Positions 1-7,255 of a DNA stretch of 22,075 bases are shown piece after piece. Source of the DNA: Planococcaceae bacterium UBA3378 (GTDB lineage Bacteria; Bacillota; Bacilli; Bacillales_A; Planococcaceae); assembly GCA_002359075.1 (NCBI GenBank), contig DEQA01000026.1:3774-25848 (forward strand), written 5' to 3'. The notes under the pieces were generated by a model. That model was not told the DNA's origin, did not search any database, and saw only the letters and a program-made list of their open reading frames with translations. Positions within the stretch are counted from its first letter, which is position 1; every line of letters starts with the position of its first letter. Both the position numbers and the translations under genes were made by a program.

Positions 1-293
1 ACTAGGTTGTCAAGGCGAGTTTCAAGAAGGATCATGAAGTTTTCACCGTGTACACCTTGTAATTTACCAGCTTTGTTGTAAAGGTTTTTGAATTGACGTT
101 CAGTCATACCGTACATGTGACGAAGCTTTTGCTTCTCTTGTAATTGTAGACCGTACTCTGATAATTTTTTACGTTGGTTCGGGCCGTGTTGACCTGGTGC
201 GTAAGGGCGTTTTTCTAATTCTTTACCTGTGCCGCTTAGAGAAATACCAAGACGACGAGAAATTTTCCAAGATGGACCTGTATAACGAGACAT
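1..293 (-). CDS. rpsD: 30S ribosomal protein S4, N-terminal part (runs off the left edge)
   Basis: Small-subunit ribosomal protein S4, a primary 16S rRNA-binding protein that nucleates 30S assembly. Only the first 97 or so codons lie in the window. The translation begins MSRYTGPSWKISRRLG and continues through YAPGQHGPN, LSEYGLQLQEKQK and MYGMTERQF, all typical of bacterial S4, up to the start of the S4 RNA-binding domain. The ATG at 293 follows a near-perfect AAAGGAGG ribosome binding site a few bases upstream. A leader of about 190 bases separates it from a consensus promoter. In B. subtilis S4 represses its own translation through this leader, and the arrangement here suggests the same control (inference). 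The remainder of the gene lies beyond base 1. Confidence 0.97.
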   Translation of the reverse strand, partial: MSRYTGPSWKISRRLGISLSGTGKELEKRPYAPGQHGPNQRKKLSEYGLQLQEKQKLRHMYGMTERQFKNLYNKAGKLQGVHGENFMILLETRLDNL

Positions 294-483
294 ATTAGTC
301 TCCTCCTTTAAATTTGGTTTTTTTGTCGTATAAAACAAAAACCAGTTATACCCGAGTCTTATTTGTATTTCATTTTCACGTATGTTCGCCCTAGCAGCCG
401 ATGGGGTTACTTATACACCATCCAAATTGTGGAGGAATAAACTACGAAATAAGGTTGTACAACTGCTGCGTTTATTTTACACA
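294..483 (-). promoter_or_regulatory. rpsD 5' leader, probable S4 autoregulatory RNA
   Basis: A transcript from the 490-518 promoter would carry about 190 untranslated bases before rpsD. Just upstream of the ribosome binding site, bases 315-326 and 335-344 pair as TGGTTTTTGT with ACAAAAAACCA, able to influence access to the SD. Length and position match the S4-binding leader known for B. subtilis rpsD. I assign it by position, not by a covariance match. A plus-strand ORF at 382-642 across this region has no ribosome binding site and is not called. Confidence 0.6.
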
Positions 484-489
484 AAGGTT

Positions 490-518
490 ATTGTATCTTC
501 TTTTAATGAGGGCGTCAA
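490..518 (-). promoter_or_regulatory. Sigma-A promoter for rpsD
   Basis: On the minus strand TTGACG (513-518) and TACAAT (490-495) are separated by exactly 17 bases, a near-consensus vegetative promoter. Transcription would start near 483, giving the long leader expected for an autoregulated rpsD. Confidence 0.8.
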
Positions 519-631
519 GGAGTATGTGATGTTCCTCCTTTTCAATAGAAGAAAAAAGGGGCGAAATTATGAAGGAAGTTATTTTTTCCAACTACACAAG
601 TCCTTTTTAGAAAAAAAATCCATAAATTACA

Positions 632-660
632 TAGTCAAATAGACATAATCAGTGTATACT
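632..660 (+). promoter_or_regulatory. Possible promoter for the diguanylate cyclase gene
   Basis: TAGTCA (632-637) and TATACT (655-660) are 17 bases apart, 53 bases before the gene start. The -35 matches TTGACA at only four of six positions, so this is a moderate candidate. Confidence 0.4.
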
Positions 661-712
661 TAGGTATAAGTTAATAGTATTGATTCGTTAAGTTGAAAGA
701 AAAGGTGATTTA

Positions 713-2581
713 ATGAATGAACATCAACAGATGATAACGAATATTAAATCTGATATATTGAACCTTTACGTTAATTCGATGGATAAGTATATGATGCTTG
801 ATCAATATTTTGAAGTGCCTTTAGCAATCTTGCAGCGATACTTCAATATTCATCAATGCAGCGTTTTGGTATATGAAACTGAGATGCTAAAACCATTGAC
901 GATTGATACAGCAAAAGATACAGCTATTCCATGGGTACTATTTGATACTTACTTTGCGCCTGGGAAAGTAACAGAAATTCCGTACTTCCTGCGGGGGCAA
1001 GAGCATTATAGCGAAATGACGCATATGATGCTGCTGAAAGTAGACAAAAAGCCGCCTTATGGAATTTTATTATTTAAAGCAACAGAACAATGGGAATCTT
1101 TTTCAAGTAGTGAATTTACTGAAGATTTAGTGAATGTTTTTGCGTGCCTTACAGGTAATATAAAGGAAATAATTGATATACGTTTAAAAGAAAACCAGTA
1201 CCGCAAGCTCTATAATATGACGGATTTATTCCATTCCACTATGGATATTGATAAAATCCTGCAAAATGTACTGGCCACTATTAAAGAAAATTTACCTGAT
1301 CTTGAAGTGGAACTGATTTTATCAAATGATCAGGACCGGCAAACAACCATCCATATTAAGCCTTTTGATTATTTATCGGAGCGTCCTTCTACTATTGAAG
1401 CCTTTGTTTCCGGCGATGTGACAACAGAGCTGGCGGCAGATTTAGCCTGCCAATTATTAAATGCTCCTATTAAAGGGAGACAGGCGATTTATGGTATTCT
1501 TCAAGTGAGTGCCCCGGCAACCTATAATTTTCCACCGGCTCAGAAGGATTTTATTCGTATGCTTGCACAGGCATCCGGGAATGCGCTGGAAAATGCGAAG
1601 CTCTACCATCAATCTCATCGATTGATTAGTGATTTGCAGCTTATTAATGAAACATCACACCGTTTAAATATGAAATTAGATATTCAGGAAATGCTGCTGT
1701 TTTTGCAAAAACAGCTGATGAAGTCTTTCCAGCCGATGGAGATTTGCTTCTTGTTTAAAGAAGAAAACGACCTGGAGATAACAGAAGCGAGTACAGCACT
1801 TTTTTCCGTTCCACAGGGAAAGGTGTATATCGATTATGTCCAAAATCACTTTGAACATACACAGGATCCTTTATTTATAGCAGACTTCAGTCGGTTGATT
1901 GCCGAGGATGTTGTATATAAGTCCATTATGGCGATTCCCCTTATTATGGAGGAGCGTATTACCGGTTTTAGTATTGTCCTGCACCGGGAGCCTTATTTCT
2001 TTTCATTTGATAGCTTTAAGCTGATGCAGTCGCTCATCCACCACTCATCTTTGGCAATTTCCAATTCGATTTTACGGAATCAATTGCAGGATATGGTGGA
2101 TCGGGATCATTTGACGAAATTATTCGCGCGCAGCTATTTAGATGCTTTTGTAGAAAAGTCATTGCTGCAAGATGAGTCAGGCGCGTTCATACTGATTGAT
2201 ATTGATAACTTCAAGTGTGTGAATGATACGTATGGACATCAAGTAGGCGATGAGGTTCTAGTGCAAATTGGAGCCCAGCTCAGAAAGATGATTGGGACAA
2301 GAGGGATTTGCGCGCGTTGGGGAGGCGAGGAATTATCGGTTTATGTGCCGAACATTCTGCAGCATGAAGCACTCCAGATGGCGCAGCAGATTGTAGGTGC
2401 CATTCCGCAATCGACAAATCCTAAAGTTACGATTTCTGCGGGTTTAATTACATGGAACAAGACGGCAAGGCTGGATTTTCAGTCTATCTTTTTATACGCA
2501 GATACCGCTTTATACAATGCGAAACATAATGGGAAAAATCAAGTTTGTATGTTTGACGAAACAATGCAATTACAGTCATAA
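713..2581 (+). CDS. dgcP: GAF-domain diguanylate cyclase (DgcP/YtrP type)
   Basis: Predicted to make the second messenger c-di-GMP from two GTP. The protein is 622 aa. The N-terminal roughly 455 residues have no clear membrane segment and read as two or three tandem GAF-like sensor domains, for example around residues 165-300 and 310-455. The C-terminal GGDEF domain starts near DHLTKLFARSYLD; metal-binding aspartates lie in LIDIDNF (D496, D498) and the active-site loop is GGEEL at 537-541, so catalysis should be intact. No RxxD inhibitory site is visible five residues before GGEEL, so classical product inhibition may be missing. Its place beside rpsD matches B. subtilis ytrP/dgcP, a cytosolic cyclase. 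ATG at 713 follows AAAGGTGAT (701-709). The gene stands alone and ends in a terminator shared with msrC. Confidence 0.9.
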   Translation: MNEHQQMITNIKSDILNLYVNSMDKYMMLDQYFEVPLAILQRYFNIHQCSVLVYETEMLKPLTIDTAKDTAIPWVLFDTYFAPGKVTEIPYFLRGQEHYSEMTHMMLLKVDKKPPYGILLFKATEQWESFSSSEFTEDLVNVFACLTGNIKEIIDIRLKENQYRKLYNMTDLFHSTMDIDKILQNVLATIKENLPDLEVELILSNDQDRQTTIHIKPFDYLSERPSTIEAFVSGDVTTELAADLACQLLNAPIKGRQAIYGILQVSAPATYNFPPAQKDFIRMLAQASGNALENAKLYHQSHRLISDLQLINETSHRLNMKLDIQEMLLFLQKQLMKSFQPMEICFLFKEENDLEITEASTALFSVPQGKVYIDYVQNHFEHTQDPLFIADFSRLIAEDVVYKSIMAIPLIMEERITGFSIVLHREPYFFSFDSFKLMQSLIHHSSLAISNSILRNQLQDMVDRDHLTKLFARSYLDAFVEKSLLQDESGAFILIDIDNFKCVNDTYGHQVGDEVLVQIGAQLRKMIGTRGICARWGGEELSVYVPNILQHEALQMAQQIVGAIPQSTNPKVTISAGLITWNKTARLDFQSIFLYADTALYNAKHNGKNQVCMFDETMQLQS

Positions 2582-2622
2582 AAGCTGCCCCTTAGGACTT
2601 TTACAGCCAAGGGACAGCTTTT
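2580..2622. terminator. Bidirectional terminator between dgcP and msrC
   Basis: AAAAGCTGCCCCTT (2580-2593) pairs with AAGGGACAGCTTTT (2609-2622) over 14 positions with one C-A mismatch. A and T runs flank the stem on both strands, so it can end both convergent transcripts. It overlaps the dgcP stop codon. Confidence 0.85.
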
Positions 2623-2626
2623 GCTG

Positions 2627-3106
2627 TTATAGATGGGTAAGGAGGATTGTAACGAATTGTTCTAAACCGTTTTTATCTTCTTCTGAAAAGCGGTTTTTTA
2701 CAGGACTATCAATATCCAGCACACCTATTACTTCATTGTTTTTTATTAATGGAATAACAATTTCTGAGTTGGAGGCAGCATCACAGGCAATATGCCCTGG
2801 GAAGGCGTGGACATCCTCTACAACAAGCGTTTCTTTTTGTGCAGCAGCCGTTCCGCAAACTCCCCGTCCGACAGGGATGCGGACACATGCCGGTAAACCC
2901 TGGAATGGTCCAAGTACGAGCTCACCGTCTTTCAATAAATAAAAACCAACCCAGTTAATATCCGATAAAAATGTATTCAACAAAGCAGAGGCATTGCTCA
3001 AGTTAGCTATTTGGTCAGCTTCGCCGGCTAGAAGGGCGTCCAATTGTTTAGATAGTGCTGTATACTGCTCGGTAACCGAGCCTTCATATTGAATTTTTGT
3101 AAACAT
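2627..3106 (-). CDS. msrC: Free methionine-(R)-sulfoxide reductase, GAF type (YtsP)
   Basis: Reduces free methionine-(R)-sulfoxide, part of cytosolic oxidative-damage repair. The 159 aa protein is a single GAF domain, the usual length of the family. Three cysteines at 74 (PACVRI), 84 (VCGTAA) and 108 (HIACDA) have the same 10- and 24-residue spacing as the catalytic cysteines of E. coli fRMsr (84, 94, 118 as I recall), and the ligand-pocket text NWVGFYL and GVLDIDSP is present. ATG at 3106 follows AGGAGG, whose first bases also form the TAG stop of hisJ, so the two genes are co-transcribed and probably translationally linked. It corresponds by position to B. subtilis ytsP. No intervening TetR gene (yttP) is present. 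Confidence 0.92.
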   Translation of the reverse strand: MFTKIQYEGSVTEQYTALSKQLDALLAGEADQIANLSNASALLNTFLSDINWVGFYLLKDGELVLGPFQGLPACVRIPVGRGVCGTAAAQKETLVVEDVHAFPGHIACDAASNSEIVIPLIKNNEVIGVLDIDSPVKNRFSEEDKNGLEQFVTILLTHL

Positions 3107-3115
3107 ATAAACCTC

Positions 3116-3916
3116 CTAAAGTGTATCTGTAAAGATTGTATCATAATGTTGATGCAAATCCTTTACGGTATGCGCATCTGAACCGAAAGTACAGGGCAGC
3201 CCGATTGATTTTGCATACTCGAAAAGATGGGATGGAGGGTAGGTTTCCCTGCAAAATGGCTTACTTAAGCCGGCGCTGTTGAAATCGAGCTCATAACTAT
3301 GCTCCTGCATCAACCGTAGAATGTCCTTCACCTGCGCCTCATCCTCAATATGCTCGCTATGGGCAAGCTGGAACTTATGGATGAGTGTTGGGTGGCCGAT
3401 GCGTTTTGGCTTGTATGGACCTAGATCTGCGACGATGGATGCTCTGACCGTTTCATAGTACAAGTTATACAATGCCTGCATGCCTCCTACCTTTTTGGCA
3501 AAGCGTAAGTATTCCTCCTTGGAAAAATCAATACAGCAGTATTCTCCTTCATAGTACAGAAAATGGACAGACAGAATAGCATCATCAAGCTGAGGGCCAT
3601 AAATTTGTAGGAAATTGGAAATTTCTTTTTCGTAGCCGCTAATATAATCAACTTCTAAACCGATATTAATGTGTATCTTATTTTTGTAATGTAATTTTAA
3701 TTGTTGAAGCTGTGTTATGTAGTCCTGTAAATATTCTGGCTTCATACCGCTATCTTTATCAGGCGTCGGATCGTCAAATACTATAGGAAGCGGCGCGTGT
3801 TCAGTAAAAGAAATATGGGTAAAGTGATGCTGGATTGCTTTTTCAATATATTCTTCAAATGAATCAGGGGAACCATGGGGACAAAATGGCGTATGGATAT
3901 GTCCATCTTTTTTCAT
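3116..3916 (-). CDS. hisJ: Histidinol-phosphatase, PHP family (HisJ)
   Basis: Dephosphorylates L-histidinol phosphate to histidinol, the penultimate stage of histidine biosynthesis, using a metal-dependent PHP active site. The protein is 266 aa from the start chosen here. Metal-ligand motifs are DGHIHTPFCPHG at residues 4-15, FTEHAPLP, GLEVDY, SVHF, GHP and GSDAH near the C-terminus, in family order. An upstream in-frame ATG at 3997 would add 27 residues, but that extension is not conserved-looking and crosses the predicted promoter; the ATG at 3916 has AAAGGAGG in front, so I use it. hisJ leads a two-gene operon with msrC. No other his gene is nearby, as in B. subtilis where hisJ is unlinked to the main his operon. 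Confidence 0.93.
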   Translation of the reverse strand: MKKDGHIHTPFCPHGSPDSFEEYIEKAIQHHFTHISFTEHAPLPIVFDDPTPDKDSGMKPEYLQDYITQLQQLKLHYKNKIHINIGLEVDYISGYEKEISNFLQIYGPQLDDAILSVHFLYYEGEYCCIDFSKEEYLRFAKKVGGMQALYNLYYETVRASIVADLGPYKPKRIGHPTLIHKFQLAHSEHIEDEAQVKDILRLMQEHSYELDFNSAGLSKPFCRETYPPSHLFEYAKSIGLPCTFGSDAHTVKDLHQHYDTIFTDTL

Positions 3917-3943
3917 AAAAGATGCCTCCTTTATTTCGGGATA

Positions 3944-3972
3944 ATTATATAAGTTAAATGGATGAATGCCAT
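3944..3972 (-). promoter_or_regulatory. Sigma-A promoter for hisJ-msrC
   Basis: ATGGCA (minus strand, 3967-3972) and TATAAT (3944-3949) are 17 bases apart, 28 bases upstream of the hisJ ATG. The -10 is perfect and the -35 matches four of six. It lies inside the in-frame upstream extension of hisJ, which argues for the shorter start. Confidence 0.6.
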
Positions 3973-3977
3973 TAGCA

Positions 3978-4001
3978 GCAGGTGTCTGCAGTGACACCTG
4001 C
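3978..4001. repeat. Perfect 9-bp inverted repeat upstream of the hisJ promoter
   Basis: GCAGGTGTC (3978-3986) and GACACCTGC (3993-4001) flank a 6-base centre. No T run follows on either strand, so it is not an intrinsic terminator. It ends just upstream of the hisJ -35 and could be an operator or the foot of a structured RNA. The rest of the gap to ezrA (4002-4138) holds further complementary segments but no ORF that I support. Confidence 0.6.
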
Positions 4002-4138
4002 CAAACTGCCGGGTATAAGAAAAAAAGGTTAGCACCGTCACATCAAGGGAATACATCTTTGGAACTCCTGCCCGAGGCACAGAAGTAAGCATGCAGCCAG
4101 CATAAATGTGCAGGAAAAATTTAATTCTATATATAGTT

Positions 4139-4167
4139 TAAACAAAAACTTAAAAACATGATATTAT
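4139..4167 (+). promoter_or_regulatory. Extended -10 promoter for ezrA
   Basis: TATTAT (4162-4167) is preceded by TGA, giving an extended -10 (TGnTATTAT). TAAACA (4139-4144) sits 17 bases upstream as a weak -35. The start point would be about 40 bases before the ezrA ATG. Confidence 0.6.
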
Positions 4168-4214
4168 TATAGATACATTAGCCAATTCAGACACTTTGGA
4201 ATAGGGGGCTTACA

Positions 4215-5924
4215 ATGATAAAGTATATCATCATTGTTGCAGTCGTTCTATTAGCATTATTAGCAGTATACGGTCTATTCGTCCGACGAAAGCATAATGC
4301 CATAATAGCCCGGCTGGAAAAGGAAAAATTAGAGGTCCAGCATTATCCAATCTACGAAGAGCTTACGAAAGTAAAAACGCTAAACATGAACGGACAGACA
4401 GAGGAGCTTTTTGAAAATTGGCGTAATGCATGGGTCGAAGTGACAGATGTTCATGTCATTAAAATCGATGCACTGCTTTTTGATGCGGAGGAATACATAG
4501 ACCGATTCAAATTTAAAAAGGCAACAGAAATCGAACAGGAAATTGAAAAGAAAATCGAGGATTGTGAAAATACACGCCTCAAAATTTTGCTTGAATTGGA
4601 AGAGCTGATAGGAAGCGAAGAGAAAAACCGGATTGAAATTGAGCAGTTAAAGGAGTATTACCGTTCAGCACGGAAAACCGTACTCGCTCATCAGCATTCA
4701 TTCGGATCAGCACTTGGCCAGTTGGAGAAGCGGCTTGAGATGTTCAATCCTAAGTTTGAAGAGTTTGATCTATTGACAACGGAAGGGAATTATTTGCAGG
4801 CGCGTGAAATTGTTTTATCGCTGAATGCAGAGGCGCAGACAATTTTTGAGCTGCTGAGTGAAATTCCTACTTTACTGTCGGAGGTACAAACAAAGATCCC
4901 GACTGCTATCCATGAACTTAAAAATGGTCAGCGCGAAATGGAAGAGCAAAAGTATTATTTACGTCATTTAGAGATGACAGAATATCTGGAAGCTCTGGAA
5001 AATGAGCTCGGTATGCTAAAGCAAACAATTGCGGAACTTGATATCGAAAAGGTAAAACCGCGTATTGACCAAATCAATGAAGAAATAGATCAATTTTACG
5101 ACCTTTTAGAAAAGGAAGTAATAGCGAAAAAGTATGTAGACCTTCACTGCTTCCCGGTTCGTGATAAGCTTGATAAGCTAACGGGCATCACCCGGGAAAT
5201 AAATGATGAAGCAACATATGTACAACGAACATACCGTTTGCCTGAAAAAGAAGCGGAAATTCCGCGCAATTGCCTAAAGCAGTTAGAAGTGCTACATAAG
5301 CGTTATGATCTTTTATCGCTGCGTGTGCAGGAGGAAAAATCCGCCTATTCTAGTTTGAAAGAAGAACTGGAAGAAATTAACGAGGAAATGAGCCGGATTA
5401 ATGAAGAGCAAGAAAGCTTCTCGCTGCGCTTGAAAAATCTTCGTGTAGATGAGAATGCAGCCCGTAATCAGCTTGATTCATTAAGCAAAATGCTGCAGGA
5501 AACAGAGCGTATGCTGACAAAAGCGAATATCCCGGGGATTCCAGAGGAAATGGATGCCCGCCTGGAAGAAGCAGAAGAGCAATTATTCGTTGTCATGCAA
5601 AGCTTACAGGAAACCCCTCTTAATATGGAGCAGGTGAACGGCCACTTAAACAATGCAAAAAAATGTATTGCCGATGTGAAAGCACGCGCTGAAGAAATGG
5701 TGGAAAACGTTATTATGATTGAGCGTATTATCCAATATGGCAATCGTTACCGGGCTTCCAATCGTGAGCTGCATACACAGCTGTTAGAGGCTGAGAAAGC
5801 ATTCCACCAATACCGCTATATTAAAGCACTCGAAGACGCAGCAGCAGCAGTCGAAATGGTAGAACCGGGTGCGATTAAAAAGATTGAAGTGCTGGTACAG
5901 GAAGATTTATCTGCAAAAATATAA
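4215..5924 (+). CDS. ezrA: Septation ring formation regulator EzrA
   Basis: Membrane-anchored negative regulator of FtsZ ring assembly that keeps Z-rings from forming away from midcell. The 569 aa length fits the family (about 560-570). Residues 3-23 form one hydrophobic N-terminal transmembrane anchor followed by the basic RRKH cluster. The rest is almost entirely alpha-helical, Glu/Lys/Leu-rich coiled coil of spectrin-like repeats. The conserved C-terminal QNR patch is present as QYGNRYR at 507-513, the segment needed for midcell targeting in B. subtilis. ATG at 4215 follows AGGGGGC. It is a single-gene unit with its own promoter and terminator; the same hisJ-ezrA divergent neighbourhood exists in B. 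subtilis, where braB sits downstream but is absent here. Confidence 0.97.
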   Translation: MIKYIIIVAVVLLALLAVYGLFVRRKHNAIIARLEKEKLEVQHYPIYEELTKVKTLNMNGQTEELFENWRNAWVEVTDVHVIKIDALLFDAEEYIDRFKFKKATEIEQEIEKKIEDCENTRLKILLELEELIGSEEKNRIEIEQLKEYYRSARKTVLAHQHSFGSALGQLEKRLEMFNPKFEEFDLLTTEGNYLQAREIVLSLNAEAQTIFELLSEIPTLLSEVQTKIPTAIHELKNGQREMEEQKYYLRHLEMTEYLEALENELGMLKQTIAELDIEKVKPRIDQINEEIDQFYDLLEKEVIAKKYVDLHCFPVRDKLDKLTGITREINDEATYVQRTYRLPEKEAEIPRNCLKQLEVLHKRYDLLSLRVQEEKSAYSSLKEELEEINEEMSRINEEQESFSLRLKNLRVDENAARNQLDSLSKMLQETERMLTKANIPGIPEEMDARLEEAEEQLFVVMQSLQETPLNMEQVNGHLNNAKKCIADVKARAEEMVENVIMIERIIQYGNRYRASNRELHTQLLEAEKAFHQYRYIKALEDAAAAVEMVEPGAIKKIEVLVQEDLSAKI

Positions 5925-5976
5925 GCATTACCAGTACCATCATGAACCATTTACAGTTATAATAGAAATATTGTAG

Positions 5977-6012
5977 AAGCCACCGCACAGCTTGTGTAGG
6001 TGGTTTTGTTTT
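5977..6012 (+). terminator. Intrinsic terminator after ezrA
   Basis: CCACC (5980-5984) pairs with GGTGG (5999-6003), extended outward by A-T/G-T pairs and inward by CACA/TGTG, and is followed by TTTTGTTTT. A TATAAT just upstream (5958-5963) raises the possibility that it lies in the nifZ leader, but no matching -35 is seen. Confidence 0.8.
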
Positions 6013-6020
6013 GACAAAAA

Positions 6021-6076
6021 CAGCAGCTCCAAATGGGGACGCGTAGCGATGCTTTTGATCCCCGGTAAAGCAGCTG
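6021..6076 (+). other. Foldable segment in the nifZ leader, function unknown
   Basis: Nested complementary pairs occur in order: CAGCT (6024-6028) with AGCTG (6072-6076), GGGGA (6035-6039) with TCCCC (6059-6063), and GCGT (6041-6044) with ATGC (6049-6052). It lies between the ezrA terminator and nifZ. It matches no riboswitch consensus I can recall. Short helices may be chance. Confidence 0.3.
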
Positions 6077-6106
6077 TAATTTATATAATAAAGAAGGGCG
6101 AATACA

Positions 6107-7255
6107 ATGATTTATTTAGACAATGCTGCGACGACAAAGCCGCATAAAGAAGTGCTGGATACATTTGTTCAAGTAAACGAGCTGTACTATGCAAATCCGG
6201 CTTCCATCCATGAAGCTGGCGTGACAGCTAATCAGCTTTTAACTCGGGCACGTGAACAAGTGGCAAAAATTTTAAATACAGAAGCACAAGAAGTTGTTTT
6301 TACAGCTGGTGGGACTGAATCAAATAATTTCGCCATTTTCGGTACAGCGCATGCCAGTACACATAAGGGGAAGCATATATTAACAACTGAAATCGAACAT
6401 CCCTCTGTGCTTGAAGCTGTAAAGAGATTAGCAAAAGAAGGATTCGAAGTCGAATATGTGTCTGTCGATAACAATGGTGTGATTTCTTTGGAAGAGCTCA
6501 AGCAAAAGGTTCGCCAGGATACGATTTTAGTGAGCATCATGCATGTGAATAATGAAATGGGTGCCATTCAGCCAATTGAAGAGGCAGCACGCATTATCCA
6601 TGCCCAAAGCCGTGCTATGTTTCATGTGGATGCAGTCCAAAGCTTTGGCAAACTGCCGGTCTCTTTCAATGGGGAAGCAGGACCGGATATTTTATCAATT
6701 TCCGGCCATAAAATTCATGCATTAAAAGGGTCGGGCGTGATCGCTTTTCGGAAACCTTTCCACATAGCCCCTTATATGGTAGGAGGCGGACAGGAATTCG
6801 GTCTTCGCAGTGGAACGGTAGCCGTACCTCAGGCAGTAGCATTTGCAAAAGCAGCAAGGCTCGCCGTGGAAAATATGGATGCGCAATATAAAAAATATAA
6901 AGTATGGCAGAAAGAACTGCGCACATACCTGCAGGATTTCGGAAGTAAGATTCATTTATTATCGACTGAATGTGGTGCGCCATACATTCTTTCGTTTAGT
7001 GTACGTGGGCTGAAAGGCGAAATTCTTATTAACGCGCTGCAAAAAGCAGGTGTCATTGTTTCCACATCCAGTGCCTGTTCCTCAAAGCAAACAAAAACTA
7101 GTCACGTTGTTGAAGCGCTGAAGCTGGAGCAGGGTTTTAAAAAAGGAGTAATACGTATAAGCTTTGGCATGCAAACAACAGAAGCTGATATCACAGCGTT
7201 TAAAGATGCTTTCAAGCAAGTGATGAAGCAATTAAAAGGAGAAGTAGTAGGATGA
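6107..7255 (+). CDS. nifZ: Cysteine desulfurase, NifS/IscS family, ThiI partner (NifZ)
   Basis: PLP enzyme that takes sulfur from L-cysteine as a persulfide, releasing alanine. The 382 aa protein opens with the family hallmark MIYLDNAATT. Other motifs are TESNN (70-74), EHPS (97-100), HVDAVQ (173-178), the PLP lysine in SGHK (Lys202), LRSGT (233-237) and the persulfide-forming Cys324 in SSACSS. Its stop overlaps the thiI start by four bases, so it is the dedicated sulfur donor to ThiI, as shown for B. subtilis NifZ-ThiI, rather than a general Fe-S cluster desulfurase; no iscR, iscU or trmU is adjacent. The ribosome binding site is weak (AAGGGCG, 6093-6099). The leader upstream is potentially structured. 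Confidence 0.93.
   Translation: MIYLDNAATTKPHKEVLDTFVQVNELYYANPASIHEAGVTANQLLTRAREQVAKILNTEAQEVVFTAGGTESNNFAIFGTAHASTHKGKHILTTEIEHPSVLEAVKRLAKEGFEVEYVSVDNNGVISLEELKQKVRQDTILVSIMHVNNEMGAIQPIEEAARIIHAQSRAMFHVDAVQSFGKLPVSFNGEAGPDILSISGHKIHALKGSGVIAFRKPFHIAPYMVGGGQEFGLRSGTVAVPQAVAFAKAARLAVENMDAQYKKYKVWQKELRTYLQDFGSKIHLLSTECGAPYILSFSVRGLKGEILINALQKAGVIVSTSSACSSKQTKTSHVVEALKLEQGFKKGVIRISFGMQTTEADITAFKDAFKQVMKQLKGEVVG

Noticed and set aside
382..642. Plus-strand 86-codon open frame over the rpsD leader
   Set aside because: No ribosome binding site, composition unlike the neighbours, and it is antisense to a leader and promoter that explain the sequence better.
2517..2942. Plus-strand 141-codon open frame overlapping dgcP and msrC
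   Set aside because: It runs antisense to msrC, which has conserved catalytic cysteines and a good SD, and it crosses the shared terminator.
3917..3997. N-terminal extension of hisJ from the ATG at 3997
   Set aside because: The extension covers the hisJ promoter and lacks an SD, whereas the ATG at 3916 has AAAGGAGG and gives the family N-terminus.
3978..4001. Intrinsic terminator at the hisJ-upstream palindrome
   Set aside because: No run of T follows on either strand, and no gene end is nearby.
6011..6039. TTGACA at 6011-6016 as a nifZ -35 box
   Set aside because: The position 17-18 bases downstream is GC-rich and has no -10-like hexamer.
6084..6089. TATAAT just before nifZ as its promoter
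   Set aside because: No -35 at 16-18 bases, and a start point there would fall at or inside the ribosome binding site.
6666..6983. Minus-strand frames inside nifZ
   Set aside because: Shadow frames of a gene with complete catalytic motifs; no SD or recognisable domain.
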